Assembly: GCA_948470475.1 (NCBI GenBank)
Contig: OX419347.1
Location: forward strand, 2,105,072 to 2,169,071
Direction of reading: 5' to 3'
Source of the DNA: Galaxea fascicularis
Taxonomy: Eukaryota; Cnidaria; Anthozoa; Scleractinia; Euphylliidae
Length of the DNA stretch: 64,000 nt
Positions 45,957 through 57,999 of the stretch are shown here, one piece after another (the stretch's first letter is position 1; each line of letters opens with the position of its first letter). A program made the position numbers and the translations under genes. The notes under the pieces are model-generated. The model saw only the letters and a list, made by a program, of their open reading frames with translations, was not told where the DNA came from and did not search any database.

Positions 45957-48745
45957 TCTTGACAAGGCTGAGGAACGACAAATTATTAAGTGAATAGAGA
46001 GGGAGACGCTCACTGATGCCTTTGGGATACGAAAATACTGGTTGTTGTGCATTCTGGTCGAATTTTTTTGCAGCACAGTATACTGCTTAATTAATAGCTG
46101 CATGTCATTTGTTAAACGCATGTATTTTTAATATTTCTTACCATCATTTTGTAAATTTTCCGTTTTATAAATAGTTTAATATTATTTAAGATAAACGTTG
46201 GGCTTCATAAAGTATGACTCTAAGGTTGGACATCTGGAGTTTTGCGCTTATTCCGTCATTATATATTACATTTTCCGCTGGGAAGTGATCATTATCGAAA
46301 GCGCTGAGGTTAGCTTAGATTGGATGCTTTGTTTTCCTTCACTGTTTTTTTACGTCAAGAGCTTCAGTCAGTGGTCAACTCACAGAGGAATTTCCGATAA
46401 AGCTCTCCACAAAGGTCAGCAAAGTAATTTTATTATATTATATTTTCAGTTACCTTTTATATTAAGGGAAACAATGAAAGCTCGTTCAATACAAATCGTC
46501 CCATAGGATGCAGTTACATTGCCCTTAGACTGAATGCCCAGAGCAATAGGAACTGGTGGCGAGAAGCGGTGCATCAACTAGAAGACATTTTTGAGATCCA
46601 ACTGAACAAACAAACAAAAAATGAAATATGGCTTGAAGCGCTCAAGCGAAAGCGCGAAAGTCCGCGGACAGGGAAATGGGACGTAAGGGGACATTAGACA
46701 CAGATCATGTCATCGGCGGTAGGTTCTGTTTTCCGTCCTGGCGCGCGTTTCTTAAAATTCCGTAAACGTCTGCTCCAAAAACTATTTCAGTTACGAGCTT
46801 GAAGTTGATTACCATAAATCTCTTTCAAATATTTTAAAAATATATATTGAATAGTATTTTAAGAAAACAGGCTATGAAATCGAGAAATACATTGGGCTAG
46901 TTTTTCCAAACACCTAGTTCTAGTACTTCTCCAGCCCGAAAGTTTTAAGAAACGCAAGCCGGCTGGATATTAGAGTAAAGCCTCTAACAGAGGGGTGAAA
47001 AGAATTACTACGGGATGCGATCAGTTTCTGACCGCGTTCTTATCCTTATAATGGTGACGAACAGATTTGCGACCAGTGTGGCGTTACACGATTCTGTGCC
47101 CTATATAATAACTAAAAATAAAATAAAAGTAATAACTTCAATAACCAATAACTTTTGAGAAAAACAGTTCTAAGGTGAAAACTAAGCTCATTACAACTTC
47201 TGTACCAAGAATCTGTCTAACTGGATCCGCCAACAGCAGAGTATTTTATTAGAACTCGATCTTTGGCAGCAAAAGGCTATTCTGTCCTCTCGAGACATAA
47301 ACTTTAATATATCCACTGATACAACTCCTGATGTTACAGGCTGAACCGAGTCACTCGCACTGTAGAACGGTCTTTTGTTCAGTGTACAGCTTTCCTTTGT
47401 CTCAAAAGTACATCGTAGACCATGTACCAAAACAAAACATCTACTTCTACATTCAGGGTATATGTGACCAGTTTCTCTGGCTCCATGTGTTAAGAACAAA
47501 AGACTACTTTGTTAGCAATCAAGACTCTTGCAAAAAAAACTTTTCTAAAAGCCATTATGACGTCAGGGAAATTTGCTCCTATTGGGTCAGGGGAAAACAC
47601 CAGATTAATTAAAAATGTATTGGGGGAGAAAATAATGAGTTGGCCCGTTTACCGGAAAAAGGACAGGTTGACGCTTGATTTGTTTCGAATTCTAAATTAA
47701 AATAGCTAACTTATTACATATTCTGTTAGAGAATTCCGAGCTACTGAAAGTGTTTTGCAGGTGTCAAAACTAAATGATCAATCAGGGACATCGCAGGGCG
47801 TGGCAGAGGGAGGGGCGCGGAAGGGGGTGGGTTAGCCCCTTACCCTCACTGTTTAGGTAATTAAAAATTGCTTCCTTTTTTGCGTTTAGTTTTTTATTAT
47901 TTTAGTTAACCATTTTTATCATTTCCAGGGATACTACAGTGTCGTTTGGCTTTAACAAAAATAATATATTTCTTTCGAGAAAGCAACATTTTGGGTTGAC
48001 CTTGTGAATGTCTTGTTCACAGATTTATATTGATACCTGCTGTTAGACAAATCTGAGCACCAGACTGTAGCACAGTCACTTTACTGTTCAGAGGATGAGA
48101 GTATTACATACATATCTGACCTTTTTGGAAGACTCTAATTTCAAAATTTCCCGGGCATGCCAGTCCCCGGGCCTTTTATTGTACTCATTCACGCTCAATC
48201 TTACGTTCCTCTTTACCTCCTCCACTCCAAACTGGACCACTCCGCAGTCCCATTCAATACCGCAATTGAAGATGTTTACTCTTCAACTTCAAAAAAGAAT
48301 AAAAGCCAAGGTAGACCACAGGATGAACAACTGATAAAATACTCCAAAGTAAGCGTTGAAAAGTACCTTGATTCGATTTTACGGCTGGAGTAACAGATAG
48401 AAATGCCCAAATGTGTCGTTCAAAATTGCAAAGGCTATTTGCCAATAAATACGTGTGACTAATAATTGCATTGACACAACAATCGATTATAAAAATCATT
48501 GCAATTTTTTGTATCTTTTAGTTCAGTTTAGGGTCAAGTCTGTGCAACTTATATTCTCGTCCAGCTCGAGTCGTTCCACAAAACCTACGTGGTAAACTTA
48601 AAGCGGGCTTTGTGGCAATCGAAGGTCTTTGACATTGCATGGCATCTCATTGACAAGTATTAAAGATTAAACGGCTGGCGTTGTTTAAGGATTCATTAAC
48701 TGCTAAGTCCTGCTGAATCCAATGACATAAGTGAGAACGCTTCGT

Positions 48746-48808
48746 TGAGTCAAGAATAATGGAACCGGCAAGTAACATGCCACGAACATGACTTAATAAG
48801 ATATAAAA
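48746..48808 (+). promoter_or_regulatory. C2 promoter: AP-1-like site and TATA box
   Basis: TGAGTCA at 48746-48752 and TATAAAA starting at 48802, 56 bp apart. Confidence 0.7.
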
Positions 48809-48889
48809 TGCGCGAACAAGCGCAAAGAGTAACCAGACTCTTGCAAGCCTTCCTTGAATCTACAGCAAAACCGTTCAGTTGACCTCAAA

Positions 48890-51300
48890 ATGAAGAAGAC
48901 AGTGGCAGCCGTGATTGTTTGCCTTCTCATTGGAATTGTGTACACAGCTACTGGCAAGAAGCATCGAAGTAAGTTCCGATCATTTTAGTTACAGGAAAGG
49001 GAGTATCTTAAGTCTGCCCCTGTACCTTACGCAATTTTCAATAGGTTCATGAATGGTGGACTTTTAGTCTGTTCGTTAGTTTGTGATTGGCTGATTACAC
49101 AATCATGATAGAGGCAATACTTATCAAAAGTTTTAAATTCCTGATATTAAATTCACGTCAAATGTATCCAAACTTGTGGGACGCCAGCCGTTTAGGACTT
49201 TACAATTCGATCAAGTTAAATGATCTCGGAGTAAGAAAGTAAGTGCTTCCAAGGGCAACTCTTTTGACTTTGAAAGCATTTCTTTCTACGGCCCATTTAA
49301 CTATGCATTTGTCTGAAATCAGAATATAAAGCTTAACACCAGTTGGCTATCCCAGTTATTTATTACGATAATTCGAGTTAAAAATGCTAAGAGTGTGAAT
49401 AAATTGGTCGATTTATTTGCGAGTCCTTTTTAATTTTGAATCAGTGAACTCCGAGGAAAAACAGCCTCCGCCAGTTGAAGGTAAAGCTACTGTGGGGGGT
49501 AAGTCACTTGACCACTTATAGTTAATTTGTTAGTTAATCGCTAATTAACTATAAGACAGGTAATTACTACTACATAGCTATAGTATTACTTGAAGAATTT
49601 ATTAATTTCTTCAATTCCTTTATGGATTAAAAAAGAAATCACAAGAAAAGGAACCATTACAGATTAAGCCCAATATCCAGTAGGTATTCTTTGGAGAAGA
49701 GCCGTCATTTTGATCGTCCCTTAAAACCCCTTAACAAGAGCCTACCTTGATTTCGTTTACCAAATGGTCCAATTTTTTAAATCAAACTACTATGACATAT
49801 CCAGTTAATGGTACCAAGGTAATCCAAAACCAAAGGAAAACGGAAAAAACCGGGACTGTCAAAAATGGGACCTTTGTTGTAAGATTATACGAACACCCGA
49901 AGCATTAACTTCGGGTCCGTCCCGGGGGTGCGTCATATGGTCAATGTGTTGATAAGCTGGTATCATCTTATAATCGTTAGTTATGTCTTCTGTTGTAGTT
50001 ACTTTTGATAAAATTCTACGACGGCGACGGCAACGAAAACGTCATTTCAAAATACAACTCCTCGTTTGTGTAACTCTTCCCCAATTATTCCAATTTGTTT
50101 AACATGAAAAATGCTGGCGAGCTGTCCAGGGCCTATATTACTATGAACGATGTTAAAGCAAAGAAAGAGAGAGAAAAACTTATCACCATACGCTCACGTT
50201 CTCGAGAAAACCCGAAATTTGGTCGTTTCACGTTGTTGTTTTGCAGACGACGGCAAAGAAATGTACCAAAATGTTTTTTCTTTCTCGTTATTTACTTTAA
50301 CATCGTTCATAGTAATATAGACCCTGGACAGCTCGCCAGCATTTTTCATGTTAAACAAATTGGAATAATCGGGGAAGAGTTATACAAACGAGAAGTTGTA
50401 TTTTGAAATGACGTTTTCGTTGCCGTCGCCGTCGTAGAATCTTAAGCTCCCTATTGTCCACAACGTACGGTGTCAACCTCGACTGGTCTCGGAGAGTTCG
50501 CGATTAACGCCCGAATGACTTCATGAGTCAAAGATAATCAATCAAAAAACAGTGTATAAAACAAATAGTCAAATCAAATGAAGATTAATCCTTGTAGTTA
50601 TGCACGCAATTATATGCAATAGGCCATTTCCGAGTTCATGTCTGCCTCCTCTTCAAAGCGAGTCTAAGTGCGAAGTTTTTGTTATGAAAATTAGTTTTCA
50701 TTCATATGTAAAGTAGAACTAATTACCATCACAAAAACTTCGCACTTAGACTCGCTTTGAAGAGGAGGCAGACATGAACTCGGAAATGGCCTATTGCGTA
50801 AAGAAGCCTGAAAAACAAAATTCAGGACTTCAACGGGGTTTGAACCGTGACCTCGCGATACGAGTGCGACGCTCTAACCAACTGAGCTATGAGGCCACTG
50901 ACGTTGGGAGCAGGTAAACTGTAGGTTCTTATGTTCCCGTGAAAGTGAAGAATGTGAGTGATGATTCATTTCATATACTCATCACTCACGATAGTGTTCC
51001 ATTTGCATTGTGTGTGGCGGTGTGTGCTCTGATATTGTATGGAGGACGTATTTTCCTTGTGTCGCCATGTTTTGACGTCATCTAGCGTACACACGCATTG
51101 TCAAGGTCAATTTATTACTTGAATAATTTTATTCCTTTACTTTGTCTTGTTTTCCAGGATGCACAAAGGAGGAGGCGACTTATTGTTTCCATGGCACCTG
51201 TTATCGTTTGACCATGGAAGAAAATGGCATAGACGTTCTGACCTGTCACTGCGAACCTGGTTACTATGGTGTACGATGTGGATTTATAGTGATGGAGTAG
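48890..51300 (+). CDS. Gene C2: secreted peptide with one EGF-like domain
   Basis: Exons 48890-48968, 49445-49498 and 51158-51300 give 91 residues. The signal exon differs from C1 at 3 of 79 bases. The EGF exon shares only about 19 of 47 residues with C1, six of them the cysteines. Spacing is C-x7-C-x4-C-x14-C-x1-C-x8-C and the last loop has the canonical Pro-Gly-Tyr. Intron 2 (1.66 kb) carries a 428-bp foldback element, a MITE and a SINE. The poly(A) signal is at 51348-51353. Role as for C1: a secreted ligand or venom-type peptide. Confidence 0.85.
50013..50440. mobile_element. 428-bp foldback TIR element in C2 intron 2
   Basis: Arms of about 165 bp begin ATTCTACGACGGCGACGGC and are inverted with few mismatches. 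Absent from intron 2 of C1 and C4. Confidence 0.88.
50618..50795. mobile_element. Foldback MITE nested in a SINE
   Basis: This is the same 178-bp element as 43352-43529 in the opposite orientation and nearly identical, so both moved recently. It split the tail of the SINE at 50796 onward. The target was again AATT. Confidence 0.92.
50825..50896 (-). repeat. tRNA(Thr)-like head of a SINE
   Basis: On the minus strand the unit reads GGCCTCATAGCTCAGTTGG, with an anticodon loop CTCGTAT (CGT, threonine) and a B box GGTTCAAACCCC (one base lost before it). The body with the CAGGCTTCTTTACGC motif runs to the MITE. Confidence 0.8.
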
Positions 51301-52239
51301 CGACAGACAGGGATGTGATGACCTGACTGTGGCAACAAATAGTACACAATAAAAGTGCCCACTTAACTTGATTGTGCGTTCGTGTTCTTTGATTGTACTT
51401 GGTGCTGGGCTAGTTTCCCTGGAAATGTTCTGTGTCCAAATGAGGGACAGGTCATTCTCGTCCTGCACTTAGATATATATTGAATACTTTTGCTCTCCCT
51501 TTCCCCATTCCTACCACGGTTGGAAACGTTGGCTCCACCTGTCACGGAACCCTGAGTGAATTCCTCAGAGATGTCGATTTTTTTTATTGGCTTCCATGTT
51601 GCGACCGCCTATGACACCAAGAGCTTCTTTTTTGGCGCAATACAAAACTTCAATATTTTTGGAGGAAGAGATCTGCCCTCTTAATGTACAAAAAAGTTGT
51701 ATAAAAATCCAGTTGCCATTTGACGGTACCTTTGCTTTTTCTGTTTGTTCATGCGCGCGTGATCAAGTCAAGGTTAAAGAAAAATTGCTCTTACTATCGT
51801 ATACGAAAAACCACCACTGTTCTTTATTCTAAACCAGATTTCAAAATGGCAAAGAATTTTTGCTGATAAATACGTGAGCTAATAACTGATTCAGCTGGCT
51901 ATAAAAAACAATTCTTTTTATTCCTAGTAACTAGCTATACAACAATAGTTTTCGCTCTACGTTTCTCTCCCGACACATTAATCAGTTATAATCAACTATT
52001 TTTCGTATCTTTTTCGTAAGAGATCAAAAGTCTGTATACATGTACCTTTTTTTCTTTTTCAGCGTACGTCGTTTAATAAAACGTACGTAGTAAACCTAAG
52101 CAGGGCTTGGAGCAATTGAAAGAGGCCTTTGACACTGCATGACATCTCAAATCTTAAAGATTAAACGACCGGTGTTGTTTAAGGATTCAGTAACTGCTAA
52201 ATCCAGATGAATCGAATGGCATAAATGGGAACGCTTCGT

Positions 52240-52302
52240 TGAGTCAAGAATAATGGAACCGGCAAGTAACTTGCCACAAACATGACTTAATAAGATATAA
52301 AA
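52240..52302 (+). promoter_or_regulatory. C3 relic promoter: AP-1-like site and TATA box
   Basis: TGAGTCA at 52240-52246 and TATAAAA at 52296-52302, spacing again 56 bp, although the downstream gene is broken. Confidence 0.65.
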
Positions 52303-52383
52303 TTCGCGAACAAACTCAAAGAGTAACCAGACTCTTGCAAGCCTTCCGTGAATCTACAGCAGAACCGTTCAGTTGACCTCAAA

Positions 52384-52690
52384 ATTAAGAAGACAGTGGC
52401 AGCCGTGATTGTTTGCCTTCTCATTGGAATTGTGTACACAGCTACTGGCAAGAAGGATCAAAGTAAGTTATTATTTCAGTCACAGGAAAGGCATATCTTA
52501 AGTCTGCACCGGTACCTTACGCATTTTTCAATAGGTTCATGAATGGTGGACTTTTAGTCTGTTTGTTAGTTTGTGATTGGCTGATTGCATAGTCATGGCA
52601 GAAGCAATGCTTCTCAAAAGTTTCAAATTATTTTGTATCCCTGAAATTTAATTCACGTGAAATGTATCCAAACTTATGGGACACCAGGCT
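52384..52690 (+). pseudogene. C3 relic: signal-peptide exon only, start codon lost
   Basis: Exon 1 (52384-52462) aligns with the other C genes, but its start codon is ATT and exons 2 and 3 are absent. The donor GTAAGTT remains. Intron 1 homology continues to about 52688 (GGGACACCAGG) and then passes directly into gene A sequence. This is a deletion or unequal-exchange product and cannot make the EGF-like peptide. Confidence 0.88.
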
Positions 52691-53078
52691 CCTCGGGAGG
52701 AGTTATCCCAGGGGTTATTTCAACCATAGTGTTTTTGGTGATCATTGGTTCGATCGTGGCTTGCTGTTGTTGCGCCTGTTGCCCGTATTACCGGTACCGA
52801 CATCCCGGAACAGTTGTCGTCACCGCGCCTGCAAATCAAACAGCCATTGTTTCGACCACTACAACTCAATCAACGATGCAGCACCCGGCACCGGTTCCAT
52901 ACCACCCGCCACCCGCGGGATAGAACCAACCACCACTTTACTATCCACAGCCTCAAGCTGGCCAGCCTGCCTACCCTCCTCCTCAGGTTCAAGGACAAGC
53001 ACCGTATCTTCCCCCACAGCAGGCACAAGGGCCATACCCGACAACCAACCAAGTGCTGGATACCCAGTCAAGCAATAA
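52690..53078 (+). pseudogene. A3 relic: 5'-truncated copy of gene A
   Basis: Homology starts at the codons just before the transmembrane segment (CTCGGGAGGAGTT), so the signal peptide and Cys-rich ectodomain are missing. A TAC to TAG change ends the frame at 52921-52923, after the PPPAG segment, and a one-base deletion near 53044 shifts the end. A frame from 52657 would still encode the membrane segment and half the tail. The 3'UTR and AATAAA (53521-53526) are retained. Confidence 0.88.
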
Positions 53079-54435
53079 CTTGTATGTGTTCGACATTCCC
53101 ATCAAGCTGAACAATCGGACAAATGACTTGGGTACATTTTGTAGCATTTTGATGAGGTACCTCTCTTACCATTTTTGACATTCAGTTTGTGATTGTAGTA
53201 TAAACAGGCATAGCTATACATGCGGTCATGTACTCCTGTAATCTTGTACATGCATACAAGTGTGACAAGAAGTCAGTTGATCAGTGACGATGCTAAATCC
53301 CTTTTTGTTAAATCTCAAACCTTTTTCTGGCTTTCATGTAAAGTGGAGGTTTGGTTGGAGGCCAGTTTACCAAAGAAAGCGTTACCGGCTAGGATCTACT
53401 TGTAGTTAACACTATGTCAGATCAATGATAATCAGTGCTTTGGTCAGTAATTTCCATAGTCAATTTACTCTTTTATAATTTCATTTTCTTCATTGTAATT
53501 TGTTCTGTTAAGAAAAGGGTAATAAAGTTGTTGTTGTTGTTGCAAACTTTAGAAACCTTGTAGTGTAATTAGGATACTGGGACTCGACTTCAGTTTATTG
53601 CCACTGAGTTTATGATACAAACTTGATTGAACCATGTATCGATAGTAAGAAACCTGTGACCAATGTTATGTAACCCGTGACAGCTTTAGATTAACATCCA
53701 ACTGACATTTGACTAATTGTTTAAGTATAAACATGGAACCTTCGATTCAAGGTGGAGAGAAAGTGATTAAAGATACGCTTAGAAAAACTGCTAGATGTAA
53801 ATAACCACAAGCAAAGCTTAAAAAACTAAACTTGCCCTTTAAACACTTTATTCTCTTGCTTTCTTTCGTTTATTTTCATTCTGTCCTCTGTTTTTCATCA
53901 CCAGTGTAGTGTAATTGGTACTTGGAGAGGCATTATGTTTCTTTTTTTGTTTTTTGGAGCAACGAATTTGGTAAACCGCTGTTTAGACTTAAGACAAAAC
54001 GCTTGCAGAGCATGCAACCCCGGCCATCCCCATCCCCCTTACATAGCTAACGCACAGAAAAAGTTCATATAGCTGATACCCCCAGAGTTCTTTCCCTTTT
54101 TCCCAGAGAGCGCCCTAAGGAACAAATGCATAGTCTGTTTCATTATTTAAAAAAGCGCTGAGACAAGAACGTTCAATCCGGTATTCACACTTTCATAATT
54201 AAAATTTTGAGGTTTGTGTTCATCATCGGAGCGTGACTTTTCTTGGAGTTAACACATCCCCTCTAGAATATAAAGCTTTAAGAAAAGTCTGTCAAAAAAT
54301 ATCAGGCTGGGGCGTTCGGAAAAGGGCATTGGGACTGATCAACCGTTAGCCCTATAATTATTAGGACTACGTCATGGTTTGGTAGGCTTCAGTGCTAAGC
54401 ACGTCAACGAAACCTAACTTCAGCAAGCTAGAAAG

Positions 54436-54801
54436 ATGGCTAAGACTCTGATAGTGTTTTTTATTTTCGTCTGCTTTGATGGCGTTTGTAAAGAAACCTA
54501 TAGTTGTCGGTATAACTGGCAATGCAGCAATAGTCAGTGTTGCAACGATCGTCGCCTTTGCACTGACTGCATCCGTTACACCAACCCTGCGGCTTATATT
54601 GCTTTTACTGCCTTCGGCTGTCTTATGATCATGGGAATCATTGTTTCTACGTGCTCTTGTTGTGCTTGTTGTCGATGGTACCGTTACCAACACCATGGGA
54701 GAATGGACGTCGCAAGGCAGTCTTCTCAGTCTGTTCAACAACCGAGACTGAATCCCCCAGGAACAATTGCAGGCGGTTATATGACCATGATGCATCATTA
54801 A
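54436..54801 (+). CDS. Gene B3: short Cys-rich membrane protein
   Basis: The 121-residue frame is intact. Relative to B1 it lacks one codon in the tail (DVARQSS for DAATWKSS), an in-frame change that suggests selection to keep the frame. Signal peptide, cysteines, membrane segment and CSCCACC cluster are all present. It is the only apparently functional membrane-protein gene in module 3. Confidence 0.8.
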   Translation: MAKTLIVFFIFVCFDGVCKETYSCRYNWQCSNSQCCNDRRLCTDCIRYTNPAAYIAFTAFGCLMIMGIIVSTCSCCACCRWYRYQHHGRMDVARQSSQSVQQPRLNPPGTIAGGYMTMMHH

Positions 54802-55620
54802 TCTTGACAAGGCTGAGGAAAGACAAATTATTAAGTGAATAGAGAGGGAGACGCTCACTGATGCTTTTGGGATACGAAAATACTGGTTGGTTGTGCATTC
54901 TGGTCGAATTTTTTTGCAGCACAGTATACTGCTTAATTAATAGTTGCATGTCATTTGTTAAACGCATGTATTTTTAATATTTCTTACCATCATTTTGTAA
55001 ATTTTCCGTTTTTATAAATAGTTTAATATTATTTAAGATAAACGTTGGGCTTCATAAAGTATGACTCTAAGGTTGGACATCTGGAGGTTTGCGTTTCCTC
55101 CGTCATTATATATTACATTTTCCGCTGGAAAGTGATCATTATCGAAAGCGCTGGGGTTAGCTTAGATTGGATGCTTTGTTTTCCTTCACTGTTTTTTTAC
55201 ATCAAGGAGCTTCAGTTAGTGGTCAACTCACAGAGGAATTTCCGATAAAGCTCTCCACAAAGGACAGCAAAGTAATTTTCTATTATTATACTTTCAGTTG
55301 CCTTTTATATCAAGAGAAACAATGATCGTTATTCCCTCGCCAAAAAAATCGCAGAAATTCGTTCAATACAAATCATCCCAGAGGATGCAGTTACGTCAGT
55401 TGCCCTTACAAAATGCCCAGAGCCTTACGAACTGGTGGCGAGAAACAATGCATCAACTAGAAGACATTTTTGAGATCCAACTGAACAAACAAACAAACAT
55501 TAAAATATGGCTTTAAGCGTTCAAGCGAAAGCGCGAAACTCCGCGGACGGGGAAATGGGACGTAAGGGGACATTAGACGCAGATCATGTCATTGGCGGTA
55601 GGTTCTGTTTTCGGTCCTGG

Positions 55621-55847
55621 GGCCGGTTTCTCGATAGACCCGGTAACTTAACGGGCCCGCAAACCATATTTTGAGCTCAAAATCTCAATAAATGTAGGTG
55701 TGTTCTGACCTCTAATGAAGTCCATTTTGTTTCTTTAGCTGATAACTTTACTGTATAATTTTCAAAAATTTTGAAACTCCCATCTGGAATGGAAAACAAA
55801 ACTGCTTAACGGGCCCGGTAATTACCGGGAGCTTCGAGAAACGGCCC
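55621..55847. mobile_element. MITE with GGCCGGTTTCTCG ends, target CCTGG
   Basis: The termini GGCCGGTTTCTCG and CGAGAAACGGCCC are inverted. CCTGG is duplicated on both sides (55616-55620, 55848-55852). Modules 1 and 2 show the empty site. Confidence 0.9.
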
Positions 55848-57999
55848 CCTGGTGCGCGTTTCTCAAAACTCCGAATACGTCTGCTCCAAAAACTATTTAA
55901 GTTACGAGCTTGAATTTGATTACCATAAACCTCTTTCAAATATTTTAAAAATATATATTGAATGGTATTTTAAGAAAGCAGGCTATGAAATTGAGAAATA
56001 CATTGGGCTAGTTTTTTCAAAAACCTAGTTCTAGTACTTCTCCAGCCCGAAAGTTTCGAGAAACGCAAGCCTGGATATTAGAGTAAAGCCTCTTACAGAG
56101 GGGTGAAAAGAATTACTACGGGATGCAATCAGTTTCTGACCGCGTTCTTATCGTGATAATGGTGACGAAGAGATTTGCGACCAGTGTGGCGTTACACGCT
56201 TCTGTGCGCTATATAATAAATAAAAAACATAAATAATAATAATAATAACTTCAATAACCAATAACTTTTGAGAAAAACAGTTCTAAGGTGAAATCTAAGC
56301 TCATTACAACTTCTGTACCAAGAATCTGTCTAACTGAATACGTCGACAACAGAGTATTTTATTAGAACACGATCTTCAGCAGCGAAGGGCTATTCTGTCC
56401 TCTCCAGTCGTAAACTTTAATATATCCACTGATACAACTCCTGATCAAACGATGATGAACCGAGTCACTCGCACTATAGAACGGTCTTTCGTTCAGCGTA
56501 CGGCTTTCCTTTGTCTCAAAAGTACATCGTAGACCATGTACCAAAACAAAAGATCTAGTTCTACATTCAGGGTGTATGTGACTAGTTTCTCTGGCTCCAT
56601 GTGCCGATCTACTTTATTAGCAATCAAGACTCTTGCAAAAACTTTTTTAAGGCCATTGTGACGTCAGGGAAATTTGTTCCTATTGGTTCATGGGAAAACA
56701 CCAGATTAAAAATGTATTGGGGGAGAAAATAATGAGTTGGCCCGTTTACCGGAAAAAGGATAGGTTAACGCTTGATTTGTTTCGAATTCTAAATTAAAAT
56801 AGCTAACTTCTTACATTTTTTTTTAAATAACCAATCATTTATTCACTCATATTTACAAACAGTTATCTACGAAATATTTTTTTAAATTTATTTACTTATT
56901 TATTCAACAGTCATAAATTTGCGAAACAAACTACGAGAACACACACTATCTACTCTAAACAACAACAACAACAACAACAATAAAAAAAAAACGCTACGTT
57001 GCTTAATACTTACAAACTGAAGTTACATGTAAAGGAAATATTAACAACTAACAAAGATGATATAGACTGTTGAGACAGTAAGCAGATTTAAAGTAGAACA
57101 ACCCAAGTGCGATAATATTTAGGAAGTGCTTTTTTTGCAATTGCGATTTCTTTAAGTATTTCAAGTTTTTCATGCAAGATAAGAAGATAGTTTTGAAGAT
57201 CCAAATCATCTCCGCGAAGGCTTGTGCAGAAAATATAATATTTAGCAATTAGTAAACAATAATTTTAGTATCCGCCAATGCCTTGTCCTTTCATGCCAGC
57301 CATAAAGTATGTGACTAGGAGTTAAAACTAAATTTTCGTTTGTTTTTGTGTTCCACCAAACTAGGAAGGAAGTTCAAAAACTAACTGCAGACGCACAGGT
57401 AATCAGCAAGTGGTTTAGTGGTTGCTCTAGTCTTTGTCATTACAGAAATTACAGGTTGCGTTGTCAGAAAGGCCATCTCGAAAAAGTGTAGTACGGGTGG
57501 GAAGCACGTTGTGAATTACTTTGTATTGGAACATTATTGTTTTGACTTCGTTTGTGATTGTAAATGGCAGTAGATAGACATTTTGGATGGAGCTACTTGT
57601 AAAATCGTGACAAAGTATTCTACTTTCGGCAGTTGGAGGAACGAAGACGGTTTTCAGAAGGGCCGAGTAAATGGATCTGGTAGCCGATTTTAATTTCGGG
57701 AAACAGGACGGAAAAATCCCTAACGGCACACAACAAAAGGCTTAAAGTCTTCAAAAATTTAAACATTAACAATAGGCAAAGCTTGATATGGTTAAGGCGT
57801 TGGGAGGGGTGTTATTTTCAGCTGCTTGCGCGGGAACAGGGCTCTCAAGGTTCGACCTCCACTTTACAGGAATTGCGTTAATTAGACCGTAGTATTGGGT
57901 GAACGGTACATTGAGATTAAATTTAGATCGAAACTCCTGCCAATTCAAAAAACCGTTTTGTCCGTTTAATAAATCGTCAATCTTAGAGGAGGGTCTCAA

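Noticed and set aside
50095..50406. 103-codon frame starting MFNMKNAGEL
   Set aside because: Lies across the arms of a foldback element in C2 intron 2; composition is that of the inverted repeat.
50825..50896. tRNA(Thr) gene
   Set aside because: Although the anticodon CGT is readable, a base is missing at the T arm and the SINE body follows directly, so it is a retroelement head.
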